DNA of 64,000 nucleotides from Desulforhopalus singaporensis (GCF_900104445.1 NZ_FNJI01000005.1:149778-213777), one strand, 5' to 3'. Positions 18,390 to 28,301 are shown, counted from the first letter of the stretch. Program-made: numbers and translations. Notes: generated from the letters alone by a model not told the origin.

Positions 18390-19175
18390 CTAACAGATAA
18401 TGCGCCGGGGTTCGTTGAATACGTTGACCCTGCCCGGTCTTGCGTAGGCAGCGAGCGTGGCCCCGGCTCTTCTGGCTATTGCCAGCCCAAGAGATGACGG
18501 CGCCGTTCTCGACATAATGATGGGAATGCCGATTCTTGCGCACTTGAGTACCATGTCGGAGGTGAGTCTGCCGGTGGTGTAGATTGCCCCTTTCGGACCT
18601 ATGCGGCCAAGGAGGATTGCGCCCAGGACTTTGTCTACCGCGTTGTGGCGGCCCACGTCTTCATAGTAGACCTGAAGTTGCCCGTTCTGCCAGAACCCGC
18701 AGCCGTGGATGCAATGGGTCTGGGGGCCCAGGGGCGAGCTTTGCAGGGAATCCTTGATGAAACGGCCCATTTCATCGAAGGTTATGGTGCATTCCTGCAG
18801 CGGTTCGAAGGCGCCTTCAAGCATTTCCTTTGAAATCTTTCCGGTTCCGCCGCATCCAGAGGTGATAATGACTTCTTTGGGAGTCGAGCTGTCCACGTCT
18901 GCGTAAACCGCAATGCGTCCTTCCGGACAGACGTAGACCTCCTTCACCTCCCGGGGGTGTTTTATGTACCCCTGCCCGAACAGAAAGCCGACACCAAATT
19001 CCTCAAGAGCTGAAGGCAATACCATGGATGAACCGATCGTTTCATCGTTGAGAGCAATGGAGTAGGGGGTCTCTATGGCCACTTGCTCAAGCTGCTCTTG
19101 CGCCCCGTCGGGAGTGAGCACGGTGGTGGTGTGACTCATGGTCAGCGAAGTGGTGTATGTTTGTGCTTTACTCAT
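18390..19175 (-). CDS. fdhD: Formate dehydrogenase accessory sulfurtransferase FdhD
   Basis: The protein matches FdhD along its length: EFGVGFLFGQGYI near the N-terminus, the sulfur-carrier loop TSGCGGTGK, TGGRLTSDMVLKCARIGIP (read TTGRLTSDMV in this protein) and SRTAPSSLGLAIARRAGATL. FdhD moves sulfur from IscS to the Mo-bis-MGD cofactor of formate dehydrogenases. The loop keeps the first cysteine but lacks the second cysteine of the E. coli CxxC pair. Several starts are possible; the longest frame begins with TTG at 19277, and I use an ATG closer to the conserved region, while an ATG at 19139 is also possible. It lies divergent from mobB, and both serve molybdoenzymes such as the one at 3778-5829. 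Confidence 0.85.
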   Translation of the reverse strand: MSKAQTYTTSLTMSHTTTVLTPDGAQEQLEQVAIETPYSIALNDETIGSSMVLPSALEEFGVGFLFGQGYIKHPREVKEVYVCPEGRIAVYADVDSSTPKEVIITSGCGGTGKISKEMLEGAFEPLQECTITFDEMGRFIKDSLQSSPLGPQTHCIHGCGFWQNGQLQVYYEDVGRHNAVDKVLGAILLGRIGPKGAIYTTGRLTSDMVLKCARIGIPIIMSRTAPSSLGLAIARRAGATLAAYARPGRVNVFNEPRRIIC

Positions 19176-19383
19176 TGTCGTCTGTCGCGTAGATAGTTGT
19201 TTAGGATTCATGCCACGTTGGAGTAGCTGAAACGACGTGGTGCGGGATACCGTAAAGAGGGTTGCAGATAATTTCAAGATACTTTTTAAAAAAACGAGAT
19301 GCAGGGTGTGGAAGGCCGGGACATTTTTCTTTTTAGCGATCCCTGCCTGAAATACCGTTTTTCATCTTTTCTGTGGGGTATGT

Positions 19384-20031
19384 ATGCCGGCAATCGTATC
19401 GTTTATCGGGTGGCACGACAGCGGCAAGACGACGCTTGCCAGCCGTGTAGTGGCGGAGGTGAAGAGGCTTGGTTACAATGTGGCTGTCATCAAATCGAGC
19501 AGTGAGAAGGGGATCGTGTTCGATTCCCCGGGAACGGATACTTACAAGCACACAAAAGCCGGAGCTGACGGGATAATGCTGGTTGCTCCCGACCAGATGA
19601 TCGTCCGGACCGGAAACAAGGGGCTCGATTTGGCAACCCTTGCCAACAGGTTTTTCCCGGAAGTCGATCTGGTTGTCGGTGAAGGGTTCAAAACAGCGGA
19701 CAGCATCGCCAAAATCGAGGTTTTCAAGGACAGCGACATGCGGATCAGGGAGCAGGTGGACGGGGTGGTGGCTATTGCCGCCAGCCACAGGGTCGTATCG
19801 CATCTGCCCGTTTTTTCCCTGGACGATGCCCGGGAAATAGCCCAATTCATCCTGGACCGGTTTTTTGAGGGGAAAAAAACAACAACATGCGTTGTCCTGG
19901 TCAACGACCGGCCGATATCTCTTGTCGGAAAGGACAGTGAAAAAATCACCAGGTTGGTAGCTGATTTTATCAGTGAGAGAGCGGGCGGGGATACGATTGA
20001 GTCGATCGATATCCACATCGACCTGAAGTGA
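19384..20031 (+). CDS. mobB: Molybdopterin-guanine dinucleotide biosynthesis adaptor MobB
   Basis: This 215-residue GTP-binding protein has the MobB Walker A FIGWHDSGKTTLASRVV, then YNVAVIKSSSEKGIVFDSPG, and the VVGEGFKTADSIAKIEV segment typical of MobB. It assists MobA in attaching GMP to molybdopterin. The C-terminal ~60 residues (VVLVNDRPISLVGKDSEKIT) extend beyond the minimal domain and resemble the extra region found in other delta-proteobacterial MobB proteins. It is transcribed divergently from fdhD across about 200 bases. Confidence 0.88.
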   Translation: MPAIVSFIGWHDSGKTTLASRVVAEVKRLGYNVAVIKSSSEKGIVFDSPGTDTYKHTKAGADGIMLVAPDQMIVRTGNKGLDLATLANRFFPEVDLVVGEGFKTADSIAKIEVFKDSDMRIREQVDGVVAIAASHRVVSHLPVFSLDDAREIAQFILDRFFEGKKTTTCVVLVNDRPISLVGKDSEKITRLVADFISERAGGDTIESIDIHIDLK

Positions 20032-20053
20032 TGGCCACGACAATGAAGAAATG

Positions 20054-20081
20054 GACCTGCGGCACTGATCCGCCGCAGGTC
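20054..20081. terminator. Hairpin between convergent mobB and fumarase genes
   Basis: GACCTGCGGC and GCCGCAGGTC form a perfect 10-bp stem with an eight-base loop. It sits 23 bases after the mobB stop and about the same distance after the fumarase stop on the other strand. Downstream of it on the plus strand is a moderately T-rich run (TTTATGTTTTT) some distance away, so it is a likely but imperfect terminator for mobB. Confidence 0.55.
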
Positions 20082-20103
20082 CCGGTGCGGGTTTATGTTT
20101 TTA

Positions 20104-21720
20104 TTACATAAGGCCGGAGAAGAAGTCGTTGCCTTTGTCGTCAACCAGAATAAATGCCGGAAAATCTTCAACCTCGATTTTCCATACCGCTTCCATACCC
20201 AGCTCCGGATAGTCGATACACTCAACCTTCTTGATATTTTCTTCCGCAAGAATCGCTGCAGGACCACCGATCGAACCGAGATAAAAACCGCCGTGGAGTC
20301 GGCAGGCGTCCGTCACCTGCTGCGATCTGTTGCCCTTGGCGATCATGATCATGGATCCGCCTTTTGACTGCAGCAGATCGACATAGCTGTCCATACGGCC
20401 GGCTGTGGTGGGACCGAAAGAGCCGGAAGGTTTTCCCGCCGGGGTCTTCGCCGGTCCGGCATAGTAGATCGGGTGCTTTTTCAGGTATTCCGGAATGTTA
20501 TCGCCTCTGTCAAGGAGTTCCTTGAACTTGGCATGGGCAATATCCCTGCCGACCACGATGGTGCCGCTAAGCAGCAACGATGTCCCGACCGGATGTTTAG
20601 TCAGTTCAGCCAGGACCTCTTCCATCGGCCGGTTCAGGTCAATTTTCACCCCGTGGTCATGTTTGGCCCGGTATTTCTCAGGGATCAGTCTCCCCGGAGA
20701 GCTGTCCATCACCTCGATAAAGATGCCTTGCCGGTTGATCTTGGCCTTGATGTTGCGGTCTGCAGAACAGGAGACCCCCATGCCTACCGGGCAGGAAGCT
20801 CCGTGGCGCGGGAGACGCACCACCCGGACATCGTGGGTGAAGTATTTGCCGCCAAATTGGGCGCCGATACCCAGCTTTTGTGCGGCCTCCTGGAGGACCT
20901 TTTCCAGCTCCCTGTCGCGAAAGGCGCGTCCATGTTCGTTGCCTGAGGATGGCAGTTCGTCGAGGTACTTTGTCGACGCCATCTTGACGGTTTTGAGGTT
21001 GGCTTCAGCACTGGTGCCGCCGATCACAAAAGCGAGGTGATAGGGCGGGCAGGCGGCGGTTCCAAGGGTTTTCATCTTCGCCACCAGGAAATTTACCAGG
21101 GTATCCGGGTTAAGCAGCGCTTTTGTCTCCTGGAAAAGATAGGTCTTGTTGGCGCTTCCGCCTCCCTTGGCAACGAACAGGAATTTATACTCGTCGCCCT
21201 CTGTGGCATAAAGATCGATTTGCGCCGGAAGATTGGTTCCGGTGTTGGTCTCCCTGTACATATCGAGGGGAACTGTTTGCGAGTAGCGCAGGTTTTCCTC
21301 GGTATAGGTCTTGTAGACACCAAGAGACAGCGCCTCCGCATCGTTGACTCCGGTCCAGATATTCTGTCCTTTTTTACCGACGATGGTGGCGGTTCCGGTG
21401 TCCTGACAGATGGGCAGCACCATGTTTGCGGCAACCTCGGCGTTTTTGAGAAAAGCGAGCGCGACTCCCTTTTCATTCATCGACGCCTCATCGTCTTCGA
21501 GTATTTTCGCCACCTGCTGGTTGTGCGCCGGACGCAGCATAAACGAGACATCCTTCATCGCCGTGTTGGCGACCAGTGTCAGAGCTTCCCTGTCGATTTT
21601 TACTATTTCCCGGCCGCCGAAATCTTCGACCTTAACCAATTTTTCAGATCCTTCGATCTTTCGGTATTGTGTTTGATCTTCGCCCAGCGGGAAAGGGTCC
21701 TGATAGTAAAAGTCAGCCAT
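20104..21720 (-). CDS. Fumarate hydratase, class I (iron-sulfur)
   Basis: The 538-residue enzyme interconverts fumarate and malate using a labile [4Fe-4S] cluster. It joins the alpha and beta parts in one chain, as in E. coli FumA/FumB. Conserved segments include [19 protein letters not shown] (cluster Cys), [14 protein letters not shown], and [20 protein letters not shown] (second cysteine). The C-terminal part has [34 protein letters not shown] and ARGNRSQ-like [14 protein letters not shown] place the start at the ATG of [10 protein letters not shown], 23 codons inside the longest frame. In sulfate reducers and fermenters this enzyme serves the reverse or oxidative TCA arm. It is transcribed alone. 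Confidence 0.95.
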   Translation of the reverse strand: MADFYYQDPFPLGEDQTQYRKIEGSEKLVKVEDFGGREIVKIDREALTLVANTAMKDVSFMLRPAHNQQVAKILEDDEASMNEKGVALAFLKNAEVAANMVLPICQDTGTATIVGKKGQNIWTGVNDAEALSLGVYKTYTEENLRYSQTVPLDMYRETNTGTNLPAQIDLYATEGDEYKFLFVAKGGGSANKTYLFQETKALLNPDTLVNFLVAKMKTLGTAACPPYHLAFVIGGTSAEANLKTVKMASTKYLDELPSSGNEHGRAFRDRELEKVLQEAAQKLGIGAQFGGKYFTHDVRVVRLPRHGASCPVGMGVSCSADRNIKAKINRQGIFIEVMDSSPGRLIPEKYRAKHDHGVKIDLNRPMEEVLAELTKHPVGTSLLLSGTIVVGRDIAHAKFKELLDRGDNIPEYLKKHPIYYAGPAKTPAGKPSGSFGPTTAGRMDSYVDLLQSKGGSMIMIAKGNRSQQVTDACRLHGGFYLGSIGGPAAILAEENIKKVECIDYPELGMEAVWKIEVEDFPAFILVDDKGNDFFSGLM

Positions 21721-21941
21721 GCCTGTGCTCCTTGTTGTAAAATAGAGAAATTGCTGTAACCGGGTATTGGTTTCAGTGCGCTGGTGCACAAGACAGTGGC
21801 AGCCGGCAGAGCGGCGTTGTCCCGGGCAGGGGCCGTGCGCCCGGTAAGCACTGAGATCATCCCGGCGATAATAGACGGTAAAAACAGATAGAATTCAGCA
21901 CGTAGTTTTTACCTCGCACAACCGGATTTGGCCAGGGAATT

Positions 21942-24278
21942 TTAAAATACCGCTTTGTCGCCATGGCGCAGCTGCTGCGGTTGCTGTTTCTGGTCCGGGC
22001 CGCTCTTGGCAAAAGCTGCAGCGCCGGCACCGTTGATGATCTTTTCCCTGGTTTCCCCTGAAAGGCTGCTCACCTTATCGGCGTTGTCAAGGCCGGGGAT
22101 ATCGACAATAACTTTACGGTGAGCGTACTCGATCCCCTTGGCTTGTAATGCTTCGGTTATCCGTTTAAACGCTTCGCGCCGGATGACAAAGTGGGAACCG
22201 GGTTTTGCGGTGAACTTGACCCTGATGGTCATCACCGAGTTGGTGATCTCGCGAACGCCTTGCGATTTGACCGGCCGTATGAAATCCTTGCCCATCTCCT
22301 CATCGTCGAGCATGGCGATGCCGACCTTCTTGATGATTTTTCTTACCTTGTCGATATCGGTGTCGTATGGGAAATCGAGGTTGAATTTCACCACGATTCC
22401 GCCACGCATATAGTTGGTTATCGCCCCGAGTTCGCTGTGTGGGATTATCTGCAGCATTCCCCGGTGATGGCGCAGCATCAGGTTCCTGAGGGTTATCGAT
22501 TCCACGGTGCCGGAAACCGAGCCGGCAGTGAGGTATTCCCCGACCCGGAAGGAGTCGTCGAGCAGGTAGAAAAAACCGGACAGGATGTCGGATACAAGTT
22601 TTTGCGCCCCAAACCCCACCGCAAGGCCAATCACGCCCGCACCGGCGAGCAGCGGCCCGATATTGATCCCTGTCGCGGAGAGAATGGTCATGGTGACCAT
22701 AACCGTGAGAGCTATGGCGACAAATTTGCGAATTATCGGCAGAAGCGTTTCCGCTCTTCCCTTGGGAGGGCCTGCTCCCCATTCGTCGTCGACGGCTGAC
22801 TCTTCTTCCACCAGCGAATCCTGAAGCCTTTTAGCTATCCAGGTGTTGATGAGATGCCAGCATGTGAGCGCGATGGCGATGATAATCAGAGAATCCAGGG
22901 CGATCGCGGCCAATCTGGAGATAAACGGAATCCTGAAATCCCACAACCCGGCAAGCAATATCGCGACTATTGCCGCTAGTCCGGTCCTGGCGTACTTTCT
23001 GATCCTGAGGTATATCTTTTTCCCATCTTCTCTCTGGCGCACGATCTCTTCCGTGTCCGCAGACTCCTGGTACTGTTCCTGGTGGATCTTCAACAGGGTG
23101 ACGCCATACAGGACAACCCGCTGGACGATCCTGTCGCCGGCCAGCCACAGCGGAAACGCAAATACGCTGAACATGAACGCGGCCCGTGTCCCATTTTGCG
23201 GCAGGGTAATGGAGTTGACCAGAAGGACCCACAACAGCGCCAGGTACAACAGGGCGAGGATGTGCCAGACCGCACCGAGCTGCTCCAGGACCCACAGGGT
23301 TTCCTTGTTCTTCTGGTCTGAGGAAAAGAGGTGTTTTTTTACTTTGGTCCGGTAAACGATGCAGCTTGCGCCGATGGCTCCCAGCAGGAGGGTGGCAAAA
23401 CCCAGATACAGCAGCTGCACTGTTTTTTCTCCCGCTCCGAGCTTCTGGATCAGGGCAAGAAACATCAGTACCGAAATCATATATCCGGCAGCAACGGTGG
23501 TGATGTTGCTCCAGGCCCTGGCGGTCTTGCTCTTGAGAGTAACGAATCTGAACTCGGGAACATCCGGGGCAAACAGAATCAGAGAACCGCTGTAGATTGC
23601 CCGGGTTGATGTGATGGTGAGCAGCAGTGCCAGAAACGTAAGGTAGACAGGAGTGTTTTGGGTGGGGCCAAAAAGGGTGAAAGACAAGCAGGATATTCCG
23701 AAGAAAATCACCAGGCAGATCAGGTCGGGCAGGATATGGATGACGCTGGCCTGCAGACGTTTGCCCTTTGGCAGGTGGGGATCGAGTTCTTCCCTGTTGA
23801 TCCGGAATCTCCCATAAAACAGCATGCGACGGCCAATCTGTTCGACCGCAAAACCTGCCGAAATGAAAAAAACGATCCACAACATGTTGACATAAATACC
23901 CCGAACTGTTCCTGAAGAAGATAGGGTCAACAGTGTCCGGTAAAGGTCATCGCTCACACCGGGGATGGCCTTGAACAGTGCTCGGAGGCGGTTGTCAGAT
24001 TCAAGAAATTCGGATTCAAACAGGGACAGAACCCTGGTCGCCGACGGGGGTGGACCGACGGTCGTTGTGGCGCCATCTGCTGGTTGGCGGGACGCAGCAG
24101 TATCCTGCTGTAGTTCTTCGAGCAGCTGCCGTACCTCGGTATCGTCCAGGTCCGCCACCAGGGTGCGAATCCGGTCCGTGACAGCTGCGTCCTGCGCCGC
24201 ACCGCCTCCCGTAGCGCATCCGAGCAACAGGATGAAGGTCAGGATCAGCTGGTAAAAAAACAATGTCGCTTTTTGCAT
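21942..24278 (-). CDS. Large mechanosensitive ion channel of the MscS family
   Basis: The start used is the ATG of MQKATLFFYQ, giving 778 residues. It begins with a signal peptide ending LILTFILLLGCATGGG, which resembles a lipobox, so the N-terminus may be lipidated. About ten hydrophobic segments follow. The MscS core is near residues 530-700, with the pore-lining helix ATGINIGPLLAGAGVIGLAV, then GFGAQKLVSDILSGFF and the beta domain with TLRNLMLRHHRGMLQIIPH. It should protect the cell from hypo-osmotic shock in the inner membrane. The extra N-terminal helices place it with the large MscS relatives rather than the small MscS itself. Confidence 0.87.
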   Translation of the reverse strand: MQKATLFFYQLILTFILLLGCATGGGAAQDAAVTDRIRTLVADLDDTEVRQLLEELQQDTAASRQPADGATTTVGPPPSATRVLSLFESEFLESDNRLRALFKAIPGVSDDLYRTLLTLSSSGTVRGIYVNMLWIVFFISAGFAVEQIGRRMLFYGRFRINREELDPHLPKGKRLQASVIHILPDLICLVIFFGISCLSFTLFGPTQNTPVYLTFLALLLTITSTRAIYSGSLILFAPDVPEFRFVTLKSKTARAWSNITTVAAGYMISVLMFLALIQKLGAGEKTVQLLYLGFATLLLGAIGASCIVYRTKVKKHLFSSDQKNKETLWVLEQLGAVWHILALLYLALLWVLLVNSITLPQNGTRAAFMFSVFAFPLWLAGDRIVQRVVLYGVTLLKIHQEQYQESADTEEIVRQREDGKKIYLRIRKYARTGLAAIVAILLAGLWDFRIPFISRLAAIALDSLIIIAIALTCWHLINTWIAKRLQDSLVEEESAVDDEWGAGPPKGRAETLLPIIRKFVAIALTVMVTMTILSATGINIGPLLAGAGVIGLAVGFGAQKLVSDILSGFFYLLDDSFRVGEYLTAGSVSGTVESITLRNLMLRHHRGMLQIIPHSELGAITNYMRGGIVVKFNLDFPYDTDIDKVRKIIKKVGIAMLDDEEMGKDFIRPVKSQGVREITNSVMTIRVKFTAKPGSHFVIRREAFKRITEALQAKGIEYAHRKVIVDIPGLDNADKVSSLSGETREKIINGAGAAAFAKSGPDQKQQPQQLRHGDKAVF

Positions 24279-24364
24279 TCCATCCGTTCTGTAACACCAG
24301 GCCTTGATAGCCAATGGGGAACCCGTGCCCCTGTGATTTTAAGCATCAAGGACCCGGGTTCGAT

Positions 24365-25642
24365 TTAAAAACGATTTTCGAAGTACGGCCTCAACACCTC
24401 GGGCAGCACGATGGTGCCGTCTTCCTGCTGGTAATTTTCAAGAATTGCCAGCAGGGTCCGGCCGACCGCCAACCCCGATCCGTTAAGGGTATGGACAAGT
24501 TTAGATTTTTTCTGGCCGGCGGGTTTGTATCTTATGCCTCCGCGCCTGGCCTGGAAATCAAGAAAGTTGGAGCATGAGGAAATCTCGCGATAGGCGTTCT
24601 GGCCAGGCAGCCAGACTTCGATATCGTATGTCTTTGTTGCCGAAAAACCGAGATCTCCGGTGCAGAGGGTCACTACCCGATAGTGCAGTCCGAGCATCCT
24701 GAGAACTGTTTCAGCTTCACTGAGAAGACTCTCAAGTTCCAGGCCGGAAGTCTCTGGGGTGGTGAACTTGACCAGCTCCACCTTGTCAAACTGATGCTGT
24801 CTTATGAGCCCTCTCGTGTCCCTGCCATGACTTCCCGCTTCCGACCGGAAACAGGGGGTATATGCGGTGTATTTCAGCGGCAGATCTTTTTCGCTCAAGG
24901 TTTCGCCCCGGTGGATATTGGTCACCGGCACCTCTGCAGTGGGGATGAGGTAGAGGTCCCAGTCCTGTATCTTAAAGAGATCTTCGGCAAACTTTGGCAG
25001 CTGCCCTGTCGCCGTCATGGTGGGAGTGTTGACCATGAAAGGGGGAAGCACTTCGGTATAGCCGTGTTTCTGGGTATGGAGATCAAGGAAGAAATTAATG
25101 AGAGCCCGCTCAAGCCTTGCGGCGAACCCTTTGAGCAGGGCGAACCTTGCTCCCGAGAGTTTTGCCGCCGTTTCAAAATCGATTATATCCTGCTGCTCCC
25201 CGAGCTCCCAGTGGGGCTTGGGATCGAAAGTGAACGTCGGTTTTTCGCCCCATTTTCTTATCTCGACATTGTCGGAATCGTCCTGGCCCACCGGGACGCT
25301 GTCGTCACAGAGATTGGGGATGGCCATGACAATCTCTGCAAGGCTCTGTTCAATATCGCCCAGCTGGCCGTCGAGTTCCTTGATCGACTGATTGGTCTCG
25401 CGCATCTCGACGATTAAGTCGTCGGCTTTTTTCTTTTCTTCCTGACTGCCTTTTTTCAATATGCCGATCTGGTCGGAAACCGTATTACGCTTATTTTTTA
25501 AGTTTTCGACCTCCTGTAACAGTGCAAGCCGTTTTTTGTCCGTTTTAGCAAAATCGTTTACCAGGGTCGGCTCCATTCCCCTGCGTATGCATTTTTCTTT
25601 AACTAACTCAATATTTTCTCTAATGAATCGTAGCTCGAGCAT
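24365..25642 (-). CDS. serS: Seryl-tRNA synthetase
   Basis: The 425-residue class II synthetase charges tRNA-Ser. The N-terminal coiled-coil arm that grips the long variable arm of the tRNA spans residues 30-100. Catalytic motifs include [14 protein letters not shown], the motif 2 region [19 protein letters not shown] with its HQFDKVE extension, and the motif 3 region [18 protein letters not shown]. It ends with the usual [15 protein letters not shown] tail. Start and length are normal. It diverges from tatC across about 200 bases. Confidence 0.97.
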   Translation of the reverse strand: MLELRFIRENIELVKEKCIRRGMEPTLVNDFAKTDKKRLALLQEVENLKNKRNTVSDQIGILKKGSQEEKKKADDLIVEMRETNQSIKELDGQLGDIEQSLAEIVMAIPNLCDDSVPVGQDDSDNVEIRKWGEKPTFTFDPKPHWELGEQQDIIDFETAAKLSGARFALLKGFAARLERALINFFLDLHTQKHGYTEVLPPFMVNTPTMTATGQLPKFAEDLFKIQDWDLYLIPTAEVPVTNIHRGETLSEKDLPLKYTAYTPCFRSEAGSHGRDTRGLIRQHQFDKVELVKFTTPETSGLELESLLSEAETVLRMLGLHYRVVTLCTGDLGFSATKTYDIEVWLPGQNAYREISSCSNFLDFQARRGGIRYKPAGQKKSKLVHTLNGSGLAVGRTLLAILENYQQEDGTIVLPEVLRPYFENRF

Positions 25643-25843
25643 GGTTTTTTATCTGGTTGATGTGAATTGTTAACGCTGCGGAATTTATTATTTATCACGG
25701 CTGTTTGTTGAAATCAACCTCTATAAAATTGCAATTTTCCCAGGCTTCTGATAGGTTGTCCTGCAAACAGTGCAGCATCTGAATGCTCCCTTTTCAGGTC
25801 AAAAGACAACTCTACAATGAGAGCAACCTGGTTTTTGCAATAA

Positions 25844-26575
25844 ATGATTCCCCTGAATAAACTGGTCATCTTTATCGCCGAGTTGCGTAAATCGATTCGC
25901 CGCCTGGGAGTTACCGTTATCCTCACGACGGTGGCGATTTTTTTTCTCTCGCCGCACCTGCTTCATCTGGTCCAGGAACATTTGGCGGATAAACTCTACT
26001 TTTTTTCAGTTGCCGGGCCTTTTCTCGCCCACGTCAAACTTTCCCTGTTTGCGGCAATTTATGTCCTTGTGCCATGGCTGATGACCGTACTGTGGCGGTC
26101 GATGTGCAAACCCTTCGGTGTCCCCGGCGGACAGTTGTTCTTTTTTATTTTTTTTACCTGCCTGCTTTTTTATGCGGGGACAATATTCTGTTATTTTGTC
26201 ACCCTGCCTTTCGGTATTAAATTTCTGCTCGGATTTAGCTCGGAAGAGCTCAAGCCGGTGATCTCGGTCGGCAGGTTCGTCAATTTCATCACCCTGTTCA
26301 TTCTCGCGTTCGGAGTGATTTTCGAGTTGCCCATCTTTATGGTGTTTCTGGCCAAGGTGAAGGTCTTCAAAAGAAAGTTTTACGAAAAAAACCGACGCTA
26401 CGCGGTGCTCCTGATCGCCATTTTGTCCGCTGTTCTGACCCCCACTCCTGATGTGGTGAACATGTCGCTGATGGGAGGGCCGCTCTATATCCTGTACGAA
26501 TCGGGTATAATCATTTTGCGTATTTTGCGAATAGGGGGGGAAGACGCTGCAGGTGAACGAGAGCAACAGGCCTAG
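25844..26575 (+). CDS. tatC: Sec-independent protein translocase TatC
   Basis: The 243-residue protein has six hydrophobic segments in the TatC pattern. The N-terminus FIAELRKSIRRLGVTVI corresponds to the HLxELRxR motif that contacts signal peptides, here with the His replaced. The FFSVAGPFLAHVKLSLFAA loop, FIFFTCLLFYAGTIFCYFV, and AFGVIFELPIFMVFLA with its conserved Phe-Glu follow. TatC recognises twin-arginine signals and builds the translocase with TatA. No tatA is next to it. Its stop codon shares the palindrome CTAG with the stop codon of the convergent DUF523 gene, so the two coding regions overlap by four bases. Confidence 0.92.
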   Translation: MIPLNKLVIFIAELRKSIRRLGVTVILTTVAIFFLSPHLLHLVQEHLADKLYFFSVAGPFLAHVKLSLFAAIYVLVPWLMTVLWRSMCKPFGVPGGQLFFFIFFTCLLFYAGTIFCYFVTLPFGIKFLLGFSSEELKPVISVGRFVNFITLFILAFGVIFELPIFMVFLAKVKVFKRKFYEKNRRYAVLLIAILSAVLTPTPDVVNMSLMGGPLYILYESGIIILRILRIGGEDAAGEREQQA

Positions 26576-26988
26576 AATTCAACCAGTTCAACCCCCCGCC
26601 TTCTCAGCAGGGCCGCAGTAACTCCTATGGGGTCTGCTACCGCGCACGAAGGGCTCCCAGCTTTTAAATACGCTTTTTCAACGTGGAGAAGGTTTACTAT
26701 TTTTTCGATCTCCTTGGCTCCTTTGATAAACTCTTGGGTGAGATCGGTGCCGTTTTTTGTTATAACTGTGGCTATGCCGTTGAGGACAGCGTCACCGTCT
26801 CCGCCGCGGATGTTCGCCGCTTCCCGGGGGGTGGGCAGACCTCCCAGCTGCTCGGGACACACCGGTATCCAGGACGTTTTATTGAGCATGGCCAGACAGT
26901 GACGGCTTGGTTTGAGCTTTGCGTCATAGCGGGTACAGAGGCCGACAAGACAGGCGCTGACTAAAATTACCGGGTGTTGAATCTGCAT
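26572..26988 (-). CDS. DUF523 family protein
   Basis: The 138-residue cytoplasmic protein starts with VILVSACLVGLCTRYDAKLK and contains VCPEQLGGLPTPREAANIRGGDG and LKAGSPSCAVADPIG, the three cysteine-containing motifs of the DUF523 (YbbK-like) family. The conserved cysteines suggest a redox or metal-binding role, but the family's function is not established to my knowledge. Both the stop overlap with tatC and the 19-base gap to the ftsB-like frame at its 5' side make this a tightly packed spot. Confidence 0.88.
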   Translation of the reverse strand: MQIQHPVILVSACLVGLCTRYDAKLKPSRHCLAMLNKTSWIPVCPEQLGGLPTPREAANIRGGDGDAVLNGIATVITKNGTDLTQEFIKGAKEIEKIVNLLHVEKAYLKAGSPSCAVADPIGVTAALLRRRGVELVEF

Positions 26989-27007
26989 ACTTTTAATTTG
27001 ATGAATT

Positions 27008-27343
27008 ATGTACCACTCCAGAAAGAGAACGAAACTTCAGCAAATGCTGCCGTCGGGGGAAAAGAAGGTTTTTCGAAAAGTCATGGCGGTCGCCGTTCTT
27101 CTATTCCTGTCGTGGATTATGTTTGCTCCCGGCGCCGGGCTGTTGTCTTTTTTTGGCAAGTTATCCGATTATCGTCGGCTTGAGGAAAGAGCGAACCTTC
27201 TGGAGAAGGAAAATGCCGCCCTACAGCAGGATATTGAACGGCTGCTTGCCGATCCGCAGTATCTTGAGGATATTGCCAGGAGAAAGCACAATCTCCTCAA
27301 GAAAAACGAGAAAGTTTTTGATTTCTCACGCTCGGGAAAATGA
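27008..27343 (+). CDS. FtsB/DivIC-like septum formation initiator
   Basis: The 111-residue frame encodes a short N-terminal cytoplasmic region, one membrane helix (VMAVAVLLFLSWIMF) near residue 30, and a coiled coil (YRRLEERANLLEKENAALQQ) followed by DPQYLEDIARRKHNLLKKNE, the signature end of FtsB/DivIC. In division FtsB bridges FtsL and FtsQ in the periplasm. The first ATG lacks a ribosome site and leaves only 19 bases to the divergent DUF523 gene; an ATG at 27083 with AAGAAGG upstream, or one at 27044, may be the true start. Confidence 0.82.
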   Translation: MYHSRKRTKLQQMLPSGEKKVFRKVMAVAVLLFLSWIMFAPGAGLLSFFGKLSDYRRLEERANLLEKENAALQQDIERLLADPQYLEDIARRKHNLLKKNEKVFDFSRSGK

Positions 27344-27384
27344 AAAATAACTGAGGGGTTCGCACGGAACCACCATCAGGCAGC

Positions 27385-27600
27385 TCACGAGAAGCCTGAG
27401 GCTCCGCATCCTCTGGACGACGGGAGCGAGGGCGCCGAGCCTTCCCCGCCGGCGCGGACAACTCCTGCTGAGATCAGCTTGCTGACGTCTTCACTGCCGC
27501 ATTTGTTGCACGTTGGTTTTTTGTCCTGCTGTGAGGATGAAAGCTGCAGTAATTCAAATACATTTTCACATTTGTTGCATCGATATTCAAAAATGGGCAT
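27385..27600 (-). CDS. FmdB-type zinc ribbon protein
   Basis: The 71-residue protein begins MPIFEYRCNKCENVFELLQ and has a second cysteine pair in PTCNKCGSEDVSKLIS, forming a four-cysteine zinc ribbon as in the FmdB/CxxC_CxxC_SSSS family. The tail is rich in Gly and Ser and ends GCGASGFS. The function is unsettled; some members are regulators of formamidase/amidase genes, but many are uncharacterised. It follows the HTH/two-CW gene on the same strand, separated by a hairpin. Confidence 0.85.
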   Translation of the reverse strand: MPIFEYRCNKCENVFELLQLSSSQQDKKPTCNKCGSEDVSKLISAGVVRAGGEGSAPSLPSSRGCGASGFS

Positions 27601-27650
27601 GGCGGGTTCAGGTCATACTGTTGAGGTTACGGCTGGCAAATCTGCGCTGA

Positions 27651-27697
27651 GCCCGGCGGTCATGGCACCGAAATCTTCAGCGCGATGACCGCCGGGC
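27651..27697 (-). terminator. Hairpin between HTH/two-CW gene and fmdB-like gene
   Basis: GCCCGGCGGTCAT and ATGACCGCCGGGC form a perfect 13-bp stem with a 21-base loop, just six bases beyond the end of the HTH gene. There is no strong T-tract on the minus strand, so termination may be partial or Rho-linked; an RNA-stabilising hairpin is the alternative. Confidence 0.45.
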
Positions 27698-27702
27698 TTG
27701 TT

Positions 27703-28119
27703 CTAGCTCAGCAGATTGGTGAAAATTGCACACTCCTTGCAGATTGCCAATTTGCCCTTTTGCGGAACGTCGTGGGTACATTCGCACAGGGTTCCGCAGA
27801 GAAACCAGCATAGATGTCCACTCTGGAATTCCCAGGCCGGACACTGGTCCTTTACTGCACAGTTTTTTTGTTCCCAGCAGGGCTGGAGGCTGTCTCTGCG
27901 TCCTCGCTGGTTGATCAGCAGAAAATAGATGTGTCTTTCTATATGGGAGGGAATAGTCCGCCACCCCTGCTCGTAACTGTGTATGGTCTTCAACGACACG
28001 CCGAGCAGTTCTGCAAGCTGTTTCTGGGTCTTGCCAAGTTTTTTTCTTGCAAGGCTGAATTCTTCCTTGGTCAAGGGTGGTACCTCTCTTGTTTGGTTGA
28101 TTACATTTTTTTGTGTCAT
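27703..28119 (-). CDS. XRE-type helix-turn-helix protein with two-CW cysteine-rich domain
   Basis: Residues 15-60 form a helix-turn-helix of the XRE type: LARKKLGKTQKQLAELLGVS followed by LKTIHSYEQGWRTIP. The C-terminal 60 residues are cysteine-rich: CWEQKNCAVKDQCPAWEF, then LCWFLCGTLCECT and ICKECAIF, with ten cysteines in all. This CWxxKxC pattern is the two-CW type domain seen in delta-proteobacteria, presumed to hold a metal or iron-sulfur centre. A redox- or metal-responsive regulator is therefore the best guess. It is divergent from the lipoprotein gene, which is a candidate target. Confidence 0.8.
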   Translation of the reverse strand: MTQKNVINQTREVPPLTKEEFSLARKKLGKTQKQLAELLGVSLKTIHSYEQGWRTIPSHIERHIYFLLINQRGRRDSLQPCWEQKNCAVKDQCPAWEFQSGHLCWFLCGTLCECTHDVPQKGKLAICKECAIFTNLLS

Positions 28120-28301
28120 ACAATAATAGTCATGGTTAATGAAATTACCAAAAAATGAAGCTTATGGCTTTGACTTTTCAGGCCTTAGATGTAAAAGATT
28201 GTCTCAGGCAACGGTTCGGGGTAGAATATTTCCTGGCTCAGCGCCTGATTCAGTTTTTTAGAAAACTCGATATAAACAAAAAAAATTCCGTGTGGTGTGG
28301 G

